Origin: Luscinia megarhynchos
Taxonomy: Eukaryota > Chordata > Aves > Passeriformes > Turdidae
Direction of reading: 5' to 3'
Length of the DNA: 64,000 nucleotides
NCBI GenBank assembly: GCA_034336665.1
Contig: CM067568.1
Span: 41,334,770 to 41,398,769, forward strand
Part shown: piece after piece, positions 26,641 to 36,893 of the stretch
How positions within the stretch are numbered: the stretch's first letter is position 1
Layout of the letters: every line of letters starts with the position of its first letter
The notes under the pieces: model-generated
Told to the model about the DNA's origin: nothing
The model's database searches: none
The model's input: the letters and a program-made list of their open reading frames with translations, nothing else
Position numbers and translations under genes: made by a program

Positions 26641-29600
26641 GTGAAACGCTGAATTTTTACAGATGTTGTTTACAAATATGTCAGCTAAATGACTGCGAAG
26701 AGCAGAAATAACAGCTGTTGCCCTGGTAAAGCCGGCGAGTCTGTTCCACTTCCGAGCAGACTGCTGATACGCTCAGAAAAGGCGTGTGAGCTGCGGAGCG
26801 CAGCTGTTTATTAGAAGGAGGCATCTCCCTTCCTGTTTCTTGACTTTTTTCTGTTTCCTTAAGCTACGCATCTCCCTGCTCCCAGATGTTGTATCCATTA
26901 CCCTTGTGTGCAGTAAAAACGACCAAATATTATATACTGCTACTCTGACTGGTCTTGAAGGGAGAAAAGGGATAAAGAGTTTTGTGACATTACAGGAAAT
27001 GCCTCCTGGGCCTCTGAAACTTGGGCAGAGCTTGCAATAGGCAACAGTCATGGAATAGTTGATCACCTCTAGGTGAGCACTCCAGCCAAAGGTAAATGCA
27101 GTGAGTTGGGGTTTTTAATACATGTTATGAGTATTGCCTCTGGAATCCACTCCAGGCAGTGACCATTGGCCTTTGAGCACAGTAATAAGGTGTAGCTGGC
27201 AATCCATAGTGCCTACCTTCATTCCTGTCCTGCAGGAATGTTTCCTGAGCTCACAATACAACAGGCATGCTTGAATGCTGTATGATTATAGCACACTTGA
27301 GGTGAAAGGCAGGTCTCCCACACTGGCAGCTTTCACCAGCTGCCATATAATTCCATATGATATAAAAAAAAGAAACGATCCATGGAAAATAACCCTGCAA
27401 TAACAGACAATACCAGATGGCTCCCTCCACCACATTTCCTCCGCTGGAAGGAGCTTCTTTTTCCTGGAAGAGATTCCCTTTTCCCTGCACCCAACAAATG
27501 GCTTAGGTGGTATAAAATAACCTTTGGGTCCTGATCGTGCCCCTTTCTGGCTACTACTAAAATAAACCCTGTCCTGACTGGAACCAGAACATCCTGGATT
27601 CTGTGTATCTTTGCTGAGAAAGATTCAAACTATCCAGATCCCACCACTCTCAACAGAGAAGAATGCAGCATTTCATTGATGTTTTCACACTCAGTTGATT
27701 TGGTGAACATCAGTATAAAGTAACAAACTGCTTGAAGTGCCCTATTTGTTTTGTACAACATATTTGGTGGCAATTTCTGATGCCTTCTGTTAATTTCAAA
27801 ATTCAAGGAATGAAAGAAAGAATATATAATTGTGATAGGGTTGTTCATGAGAGTTGCTAATTTACCAGTGCCATGAACTGTCAGCTCAGTAAAGTCTGTT
27901 CCTTGTACCTGTGCATTTTGATTTCCAGAGCAGATGGATGTATTAGAGGTTTTTTACTACACCTTTCTTTAGAGAAGGGAGAGGCCTAAAATTTGTGTCC
28001 ATGTGTTTGTCACTGTGTCCACTGCCCTGGTGGTCCATTTGGCCCAGCATCCATTTGGCCCATCATCCACGACAGCAGGAGGGTTATATTTAGAGAGAGC
28101 ACATGAACCTGGCTATGTACTATGATTTAACCCTCTGTAGTTTCTTTTCTGGCATCTACATTTTATCATGTCAGAGCATGTTTGTAAGAAGGCTGTTTCC
28201 TTTGGTGCCTGTTCACAGGCATGTAGACCCTATCTGTATAATCCTGTGTGCCTTCCCAGTCTCCACAGCAATGATTTCTGGAAGCTTACTTCTGAGTGTG
28301 TGAAAAAGTGCTTTGTTACTACTCAAAGGTTTTGCATAATTTAAGGGCCTTTACTGAAAGACTATGCTAAAGGCAGATTGAAAATCTAAATAAACTGTAT
28401 CTGGAATTCTGTTGAAGCTTCAGAAGACTTTTAAAGCATATAAGGAACATCTGTCCTTCAAAAAAGCTGTTCTGACTCTCCCTTCAGATTGCATGCATAT
28501 ATTAATTTTATTCTTCCTAGTAGTTTATGTTGATGTACCCACTGCAGTTGTCAGAGTCATATCTCTGGAAGTCTCTTTTTGAAGCTGATTAGTATTGTGA
28601 TTTTTTTGTTTGTTTGCTTTATTTTGTCATGACGTTGTTAAATATGTATGTAAAATTTTACAGAACATCTTCAGTTTGGAATGAGGATGATGAGAAATTA
28701 TTTAACTGAGCACAATAAACCACTATACTAGACATAATTATAAAGAAGTTGTTTAACTTTACAAGAATAGAACCCTTTTATTTTATTAGATGAATTTGAA
28801 AACATATATCCCAGCATTCTGTTACCTGAAGTGCTGTTGAGACAGTAACATGACAGTGCTAACGTGACAGTGCTTGCATTTAGAGAGGCCAGCATGGTCT
28901 TTCTACTTCAGGTTAGAGCTGCTTGATTAATCAGTGCTGTTGTGCCCCTTGACGAATACAAATATATGATACAAATATAGATCTTGGCTAAAACTTTTTT
29001 TTTAAAAAAAAGGGAAATATTATTCTCAGCCATTAAATTACTGCATATATATAAATAAATGTGTATTGAGTCTGAGGACACAGACCTTAAGGGTAGAAAA
29101 TCCAGAAAGACTGTAACTTTTTTTAAAAAAATATTTCTTTTTTTTAAGATAAAATTTATTTTTTAAAATTCTTGAATTTGTCACTAGAGATACCTTTTCA
29201 TGCTACACTACTTGTCCTTCATGGCAAGTTATTATTATTCATGTAGCTTTCAGGAGATTGTTTCACTATTTCTTTCACAAGGCTATTAAAAAAAAAAAGG
29301 ACAACATAAAATAAATAACTGTCTTACAGATTCATCTTTCATCTTTCAGGTATTCAGAAAATGAGTTCTTTTATGAACAGCTATCATAAAGGCATAAAAG
29401 AGGAGAAGTACTGTGTGGTAGATGAATTGACATGTAAGTCAGTGAGCTTAAAAGCCATTTTTTATTTGCGATTGTTGTAATAAATAGTCAAACTCTTCTA
29501 TTAAACATGCTGGTCTCCTTATTAAAGGAAGTATGTGCCATGATCCAAGTCAAAGAAAAGTGCAAGATCTGTGTGAAGTCTGAATTATAAGGGAAATTCA

Positions 29601-29832
29601 TTTCTGCTAGAGGTTATTTCTAAGCTTGGATGCCCATGCAAGAGATGCAGACAGAGCAGAATGAAGTCAAAGATGGCTAGAATGCTGATTTTAGATGAAG
29701 AGGCTCAGGGTATGCAAGCCTGAGGGGAAAAAAATATATAAAAGGAGACATAAGTTCATAAGCCCTGGGATGCACCCATGGATGTTGAGGTAGCTACTGA
29801 CATGATGGGAGTCACCAAGATAATGAATCCTT
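26641..29832. other. Intergenic region between CEP128 and TSHR, left part
   Basis: No conserved coding segment is recognised. It contains an LTR-like segment near 27290-27640 (listed separately), a short tandem duplication of CATTTGGCCCA near 28036-28062 and another of a GACAGTGCT-containing unit near 28845-28875. Distal elements controlling TSHR could lie here but nothing specific is visible. Confidence 0.7.
27290..27640 (+). mobile_element. Probable solo LTR remnant of an avian endogenous retrovirus
   Basis: A TATA-like element (TATAAAATAA, 27511-27520) is followed about 50 bp later by AATAAACCCTGTCCTGACTG (from 27561). That is the promoter plus polyadenylation-signal spacing expected of a retroviral LTR, and the 'aataaaccctgtcctgactgg' block looks like avian ERV LTRs. 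No internal retroviral coding sequence is present. The ends are approximate because terminal TG/CA and flanking duplications could not be fixed by eye. Confidence 0.4.
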
Positions 29833-30210
29833 CCATTGAGGAAAAGCTGAGAAAGCTGGGCTGTCTAGCCTGGAGAAGAGAAGGCTTGGAGGTTCTCATC
29901 ATTGTGTAAAATATTTGAAGGGAGAGTATAGATAACAGGGTGTCCAGTGACAAGGCAAGAGGCAGTGGGCACAAATGGAACAGGACTTTCTATCTGGACA
30001 TTAGGAAACTCTTTTCAGTTTTGAGAGTGACCAAACACTGGCACAGGTTGCATGAAGAAGCTGTGGATCTACATCCTTGGAATAATCAAAAGCTGTCTGA
30101 ATACAGTTCTGGGCAACCAGCTCTAGGTGACCCTGTTTGATCAGAGGTTTGGGCACATGGCTTCCAGGGTCCCTTCCAATCTCAATGATTCTGTGACTCA
30201 GTGATTCAAT
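29833..30210 (+). mobile_element. CR1 LINE fragment, 3' end, sense
   Basis: The segment reads GGCTGTCTAGCCTGGAGAAG, then the 'gtgtccagtgacaaggcaagaggc' block, 'ctgggcaaccagctctaggtgaccctg', and ends with 'cccttccaatctcaatgattctgtga'. These are CR1 3'-end landmarks in the sense orientation. The copy is diverged and 5'-truncated. Confidence 0.88.
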
Positions 30211-31829
30211 AACTCTGTAGACAAATATACCTGCCTGAAAACAGCTCATCATTCTTATCTAAACTAATTGCTTAAGGCCAAGACATAGTCTCATCTTGCT
30301 CTTCTCTCTGAGCATTCTTAGAATTGGCAGCCTCAGGCTTTTTAATTTTATGGTTTTTTACACAGTAGTACTTCTTTATCCTGAAGCCTACTGGGTGTTC
30401 CAATTTTCACAGTTTTTCATGGATTTTTCTTAAAGTAAGGAGAAGCACAAGAGTTTCTCAATATCCCATAATCATAAAACTCCCAAACTACCTTGAAATA
30501 GAAGACATTTTTTTTATATGGACATGAATCTTCAAGAACCTAAAATAATTTTATTTTATATAGATCTTCAAACACGTGATGAGGGATGCTGTGTCAAAGT
30601 AGTGTGTCTAATGTATTTTTTCTGACAGGCCACAAATTATTTGCAATACTGAAATGGAAACAGGTAGGAATCAGCATATCTTCCAAGCATATAGTATGGC
30701 AAAACATGTGATTAGTCAGAAAAAAAACCCTACCACATCTTTTTATCTACTCTTTACTGACTTTATTTTCCCAGTTTAAACATTTCCTCATGCAGATATT
30801 CCTAGATGTGGCTGTTGATATCTGATGATCTGTGTGGAACACCAATTAGACCTAGTTGCTTCTTTGTTAGAACCTGTTGTGGTTTATCTGATTTGTGTAT
30901 AAACCATATAAACCGTGAAAGGATAAGTGAGAAACCACATCAAATCTGGCAGATGATAATAATGTTATTTTTTTCCCAAAAGCAGCACAAAAACGATGGA
31001 ATTCAGAGCCTTGCAGTGCTTGAGGTGATGTGTACTAAATGAGAAGCTGGCTGTCACTAGAGGGAGTGCCTGTAACAGTGGAAAAAGATGCTTGTCAATT
31101 CTTGCTGTTTAAATTAATAGGAACATGCAGGGGTCTTTGAAAAAGAACCAGGAAAAAAAATCTGCAATATACAGTGATTTAAAAGTGATTTTCTTTCCTA
31201 TTTCTTTATTTGAATCAGGGCACGTGACATTTTAATTGATAAAAATTACTTATTTTCTCTAGCCTCAGAGTATACAGTATTTTGCATGTCTGTTCTTAGG
31301 ATTATATTTATAATTGTGGATATACACTTGCTGGTGATACTTTTAATACATTAACTGGCTTTTGTATGTAAAAGGGACATTTATTAATATTCTACAGGGT
31401 TGAAAAGTTGCCAGTCACTCTAAGCTGCTAGATGCCATCACTTTTCAAAACTGATGTGATCAGAGCTATGGGTTATTGTTTTTTACAGCTGAAAACACTG
31501 GCAGTCTTGACTAAGCTGAGTAACTGTGTTCTGTCATTCCTTCAATACAGGTCATGTTTCCAAACCTCCCATTTTCCTTACTATCCTGTGAATAATCCTG
31601 TTTGTCTACTTCTTGATGATAAAGTATTCCAGACAACTCTATAAGTGCAGAATGAAATGGAATAATTGCAACATATTCCCATATTTCTGCCGTTCAGGGT
31701 GTGTCTTATTGCATGTAGCTACCTGTGTTTTTCTATTTGGAATTTACATTCTGATCTAAAATTCAGAGGCATCCCTAGCCTGGGGTTATCTGTATACTTA
31801 CAAATATACTCTTAGTTCCCCCATCACTG
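30211..31829. other. Intergenic region, no feature seen
   Basis: AT-rich spacer in which no gene or assignable repeat was recognised. Confidence 0.75.
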
Positions 31830-32640
31830 GGCCTGTTCTTGAAAAGGTTGAAGAGAAGGACCAGGAACTGTTTAGAAGAAGCCAGAGCATGGCAATGCAA
31901 GGCTAGCAGCTCCCTCAGGGCCAGGAACCAGGAGCCACAGAGGATCCTCCAAGAGCAGCAGACACGACCTGGGAGCCCATTCCATCCCACCAGCCCAGCC
32001 AGGGGCTGGGCAGCTGATGGCTTTTGGGGCAGCCACAACCCCAGGTACTGTCACCTCCTTGGGGAATTGGGATGGCAGTCTGGGAGTCAGGGCTGGCATA
32101 GGGGGCCCATGGCCAGGCAGGACAGTTGGAGACCAGCCCCTCTGCTGGGGCAGAGACTGATAGCCCTGGAGGCTGACATGGTCCTGAGTTTTGTGCAGGC
32201 TGGAGGAAGGTCCTAGTGGAGGCCAGACAGGGGCAGTCAGGTCCATCATTGTGTTCAGCTCTTACAGGCTGCTCTAGGAGGGGACTGCAAGCTGTGAGCC
32301 AAGTGTGGCCACAGTGCAGAGAGTGACCTTGCCAACAGGACACAGACCTGCAGCATCTCAGCAGGGCTGGGTCAGGGATACTGAGAGTCACAGCAAGGCA
32401 AGGAATGAAAGTAGATTCCAGGCTCCAGATAGGAAGAGCATGAGACACCTGGAGACAAGACTACAACATAGGTCCAAGGTCTGCCAAGTCGACAGGGCTG
32501 GAGAGAAGACAAGAGACAATGCTACCTTCCACATAGGTCCCCAAAAAATGCAGGAAAATCAGTCAGCAAGACAGGGCTGCAGGAATCAGGCTGGGAATGG
32601 GTTCAGTGTTTGAATAGCTCAGGCCTGAGCTGATCCAGAA
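31830..32640. repeat. GC-rich unclassified block, possibly an old interspersed repeat or LTR
   Basis: About 800 bp of G/C-rich, CpG-poor sequence stands out from AT-rich flanks and is open in several frames on both strands (up to 177 codons). The predicted peptides are Pro/Ser/Trp-rich without recognisable domains, and none begins in a convincing context. The composition suggests an inserted element that has lost its CpGs. I could not assign a family. Confidence 0.35.
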
Positions 32641-35600
32641 CCCCAGAGCTTTCAGAACAGGTACATGGTGCTGGGGATCACAGGTTGGCCATGGCAGAGC
32701 CCTAATAGAGGTAAACAAGTGAACAGTGATTGCAGAGTTGTAACCAGAAAATTCTTTAAACATGCTAGAAACTGCAAGGCAAACATCACCTTGCTTAGAA
32801 CATAACTTTTCCGAGTGAAGACAGTGCCCATGGAAAACACCATGTGGTTAGCAACAGTCATTTTTCTCCCCTAACTCTGTTGATGTTCATGGCTCAGAAT
32901 GTGCAAGCCAAGTCTTGAAGCACAGAAGGAGGTGCATCCAGACCTGGAGCTCATTCCATGCTGAAGGTACATGTTCTGTCCTGTTTCCTTCAAAGCTATC
33001 AGGCCTTCAATGACAGGAGTCCCTTGCTTCTCTCATTTATGGTTCAAGCCTAGAAACCATATATTAAACAGTTCTTATTTATTTCAGAGTCTGTTCCAAA
33101 CATCTTTGTGTCAGCTTTGCCATCTCTTTGGTATACAATCTTTTATAGTTTCTGTTATTGATCCCTTAGAAATAGCTGGGAGGATACTTTTCCTTCCATT
33201 AACACTTTCTGGACTATCACCACTGCCACAGAAGTGTTGCCATGCCAAAGCTTCTGATGCCAGTATCTATGTGCATGCTTCTTTTCCCTAATAAATGAAA
33301 GGTAGTTCAAAATACTTTGCTCTTGGTGAAAAAGCCATGAAGCAAATTGTCTAGGAATCTGCAACACAATTATGATGGAGTAGCTAATGCATGTCACCCT
33401 ATTAGTAAAGGTAAGTACACCAGACAAGTGAGTATTTGGTTTATGATAACCTAATGAAATTACTCACATCTTGGGACTACTTCTCTTCCCACCAATAAAT
33501 CTGTTTTTCCTTTGCTTTGTGCATACACAGTGAAACATAAAAAGTAACTCTGAAGTGGGAATAAAAGAGAGAGAGGAGGGCTGACAGAGAGTACACACAA
33601 GGTACTGCAACAAATTACTCCAGCAATACTGTAATTGGAGATGGGATACACATCTCTGTTTTTTTCTGGCAAACTAGGTCATGTTGTGAGAAGTAAGAAC
33701 TCCTCTGTTGTGCTCAAAGTCATACTAGGCCATCAAAATTGGCTGTGAGAAAACAGAAATTAAGCTGAAGAGAATTTTATACTGCTTGAAGCTGCCTCTG
33801 GACAGTGCCAGGCAATATTGTTTGCTTGATACTCATACCCCTTCACTGGAAATCAGGTGTAGAATATGCTCGTGACAGCTAAGAAATAGGTCCAAAAGAC
33901 AACATAAATTCATTTGATGATACATTTGTTTTGCTAGATGGTTTTGTATGCATTGTGTCAGCCTTTGTGTCAACCAAAATATTTCTATGCCAAAGCCAAA
34001 AGGAGCAGAGAGTTTCATTCCTCATTTTTAATAAGGTGTACAGTGTCATCGGGCCAAGCTGTTACTTTGGCAGTAAGAAGCAGAAAACCAGAGGATAATG
34101 TAGGCAGGTATAGTACTGCATGATTTTTGTAATATATAATGTGTTAGGTGAAGGTTAAGTGGCTGCTTACTCCCATTGGGTAGAGGATCCAAGGCAAGCC
34201 TAAATCCACTAAACTTTTGTGTTTGTTAGATCTCTGGTATATCTGCATTCAATTTTTAAAAATTATGGCCACGGAAACCACAACAGCATGAGAAGAAAGA
34301 AGAAGGCAAGTCTCTCAGATCCCAGCAGAAGCCTTCCCTGTAGTACAGGTGGGCACTGAGGTGGTGTTTCCAGATCTGGAAAAGATCAGTGAGATTGAGT
34401 GGAGCACACAGTAAGGAGCCCTGAGCTTGCCCCAGTACCACATTCTTGCCCTCAGAAATCAATAAGACCTCAAATTATTATGAAATAATACAATTTTGTC
34501 CCGCAACTGATATAATAGGTGGATAAAAATTTTTATCTGTCTGAAAACAGATTGCCTCATGACTGCCAGGTAATATTACCCTGAATGTGTTGGACAGCAG
34601 TGTAGGTTTTGCAGATTGTAGCAACTGTGGTGACGTTGTACTTGCTGACTCTCAGCTATGCCAAACAGGGTATGGTGTGTCTAGTTTCCACAGAGGACAA
34701 GATGGGTGGGACAGGACAAGATGGGGTAGCAGCACAGAAGTAAATGTGTTTCCGCTCTCAGGACCTGTGCTGCTCTGTGACTTTCTTCTTCATGAAGTAT
34801 GTGATTAGCTCTTGGCTTGGAAAGAACATAATCCCACTGCTGAGAGCAGCCTCAAGCAAGCCAGTCTGGCTTATGCCATGCTGGAGTCATCTCCCTTAGC
34901 ACTGACCAAAGTGGTGAACAGTTACAGAGATTTATGTCTTGGCAAGACTGAGTTACAACTTTTGTCTCTTCTGTGCCTCTGTGTCTCTCTTGTTCATTTG
35001 CCTTGAAATTCCATTATCTGACTGTGGCTTTGTGTTATTTAATCAGGTTGGTATAGACACTAAAAAGTGGTTGTGAGTGATGGCTCTTAGGGCTGCAGGT
35101 GAGTTATAGATGTGAGCAGTGTGTCAGGAAGACATAGGGCATAGGACAGCCAATGCTTCTAAGGGAGTTCATGCAATGCAGTGTGAAGTTCTCTAGGACA
35201 CTGTTGTGTGTGCTTCAGTTCGTCCCCTCTCTGGGACACAACTAAGGATGCCCAATCCTAATGGGATCAGTGTAACTGATGGGGTTCCTCACTTGCACAA
35301 GATCTAACTACTTAACAGAAGCCCATAAGATCAGGATTTATATTTTATTCCTTTATGGTCGTATTATCATTTGCTTATCTTAAAAAGATGTGTTGAGGGG
35401 ATTCATTACACTTAGGAAACACATACTGGTTAAACTGACTTAAAGTACTTTTAAAGGGTTTTATCAAAACAGTATCCAATGTACTCAAAATGTTTGAAAA
35501 ACTCTAATGTAGCTGGAGGGGGACTATTTATCTGAGAATATTGTAATCTAATTTATACTGTGCATAGGTTACATTTTCAAGTTTCCTCCTCTGAAACTTA

Positions 35601-35949
35601 CACACATTTATGTTGACATTTTTCTTGTTGTGTACCTACTTAAGTTGTCAATAATTCCATTTTGTTTTTGTCAAGATTAGATTTTTTCCTCCATTTTTTT
35701 CCTTTGGTGAATGGATTTTGTCGTGTCTGATAATGTGGGAAATGCTACTCTCTCTTCCTTTGCTCTAGCCTGTCATTTTCAAAATCACTCTTTTGAAATT
35801 TTCAGTGCTTTTTTGGCTGCTTTCCATTAAGTGCATACCTAACTTGCAGTTAAGTTTTGCTTGTTGTAAAGGTTGCTTTAACTTCACTGCTTTCACAGGT
35901 GAGTTAGTATGGCTCTTACTCAGCCCCTTTCCTCCTGTTCCTTTCTGTA
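32641..35949. other. Intergenic region upstream of TSHR
   Basis: Mixed-composition spacer without a recognisable gene. No repeat family is assigned with confidence. The segment leads into the TSHR CpG island. Confidence 0.7.
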
Positions 35950-36051
35950 AAGACGCCAGGAGGAATGGTCGGGGTCCGATGTTTCGCCGCTGCCTTTGAA
36001 AACGGCTCGACGGGCCGGTGCCGCTGCGGGTCTCGCCCCGGCCGGGCAGGG

Positions 36052-36087
36052 GCAGAGCAGAGCAGAGCAGAGCAGAGCAGAGCAGAG
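36052..36087 (+). repeat. GCAGA pentamer microsatellite
   Basis: About seven tandem copies of GCAGA lie in the TSHR CpG island, followed by a diverged G-rich tail (GGCAGGGAAGGGCAGGGCAG). Length polymorphism is likely for a perfect pentamer array. Confidence 0.9.
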
Positions 36088-36189
36088 CTGGGCAGGGAAG
36101 GGCAGGGCAGAGATCCCGCTCTCCCCGTGCAGTCCCGGCTGCCCGCAGCAGCGGTCCTGGAGCCGCGAGGCTGCGCCGGATCCGCCTGC

Positions 36190-36435
36190 TGCGGGCGGAG
36201 AGCGGGGAACGTCGGGGTCCGGGACGGGAGCGGCGGGGTCCCGGGGAAGGAGCGACGGGGTCCCGAGAACGGGAGCGACGGGGTCCCGGGGAAGGAGCGA
36301 CGGGGTCCTGAGAACGGGAGCGGCGGGGTCCCGGGAAGGGAGCGGCGGGGTCCCGGGGAAGTGGAGCAGCGGGGTCCCGGGGGAAGGAGCGGGGGTGTCC
36401 CGGGAAGGGAGCGGCGGGGTCCGGGGAACGGGCCC
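36190..36435 (+). repeat. GC-rich minisatellite upstream of TSHR
   Basis: Roughly ten tandem copies of a 20-24-bp unit of the form GGGAGCGGCGGGGTCCCGGG plus GAA cover this stretch. The GGGGTCC core recurs near 36214, 36234, 36257, 36280, 36303, 36326, 36346, 36370 and 36415. Units alternate between 'GGAGCGACGGGGTCC' and 'GGGAGCGGCGGGGTCCC' types, suggesting growth by duplication of dimers. The array produces long repetitive open frames on both strands that are not genes. It ends about 290 bp before the TSHR start codon. Confidence 0.92.
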
Positions 36436-36723
36436 CGGGGGACCCCGCGGGAGGGGTGCGGAGGAGCGGGGAGCAGGTCCGGGATGGGAGGCGGGATGGG
36501 CGCGGGGCCGGGGCGAGGAGAGGGACCCTGCCCGATGGCGAGGGCGCGCAGGGCTTGCTGAGACCTTTCCTGACCCCGCTTAGGGAGGCGGCGTTGTCCA
36601 GCACAGGTGCCGCCTTTCCCGGCAGCTGCTCCCGGCGGGGAGCACGGTGTGTGTGCCCCTGCCGCTCTGGGCTCTCCTCGTCTCCCCGAGCAGCGAGGGG
36701 CAGAGCGGAGCGCACGGCGGAAG

Positions 36724-36893
36724 ATGCTGTGCCTCGCGGCTGCCTTCCAGTTGCTGCTGGTGCTGGTGCTGTGCAGCCAGGGTATAGAGAGGTGTCCTTC
36801 AGCCTTCTGCGAGTGCTCTGACTGGGAGGAGTACAAAATCACTTGCAGGGACATCTACTTTATTCCCAGCCTTCCGGAGGACACCCAGACCCT
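36724..36893 (+). CDS. TSHR: TSHR exon 1, coding part (signal peptide and Cys cluster)
   Basis: The ATG at 36724 (context GGAAGATGC) opens [20 protein letters not shown], a good signal peptide. It is followed by a mature N-terminus with [19 protein letters not shown], whose cysteine spacing equals that of human TSHR (GCSSPPCECHQEEDFRVTC), and then [10 protein letters not shown]. The donor is ACCCT followed by GTGAGTA, ending two bases into Leu57. A longer in-frame opening from about 36607 exists but would put 39 Pro/Arg-rich residues before the signal peptide, so the internal ATG is chosen. Confidence 0.95.

Larger units (their letters stand above)
35950..36760 (+). promoter_or_regulatory. 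TSHR: CpG island, TSHR promoter and 5' region
   Basis: A sharp GC- and CpG-rich island begins near 35,950 and ends at TSHR exon 1. There is no clear TATA box close to the start codon, consistent with the TATA-less, GC-rich TSHR promoter known in mammals. The island includes a pentamer microsatellite and a minisatellite (listed separately). The exact transcription start cannot be set from sequence alone. Confidence 0.8.

Noticed and set aside
35765..36854. Long minus-strand open frames (over 300 codons) and matching plus-strand frames over the TSHR CpG island
   Set aside because: They are translations of the GC-rich minisatellite and pentamer array, with repeating Pro/Arg/Ser or Gly/Arg/Ser units, open on both strands because stop codons are rare in such DNA. 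No domain or sensible start is visible.
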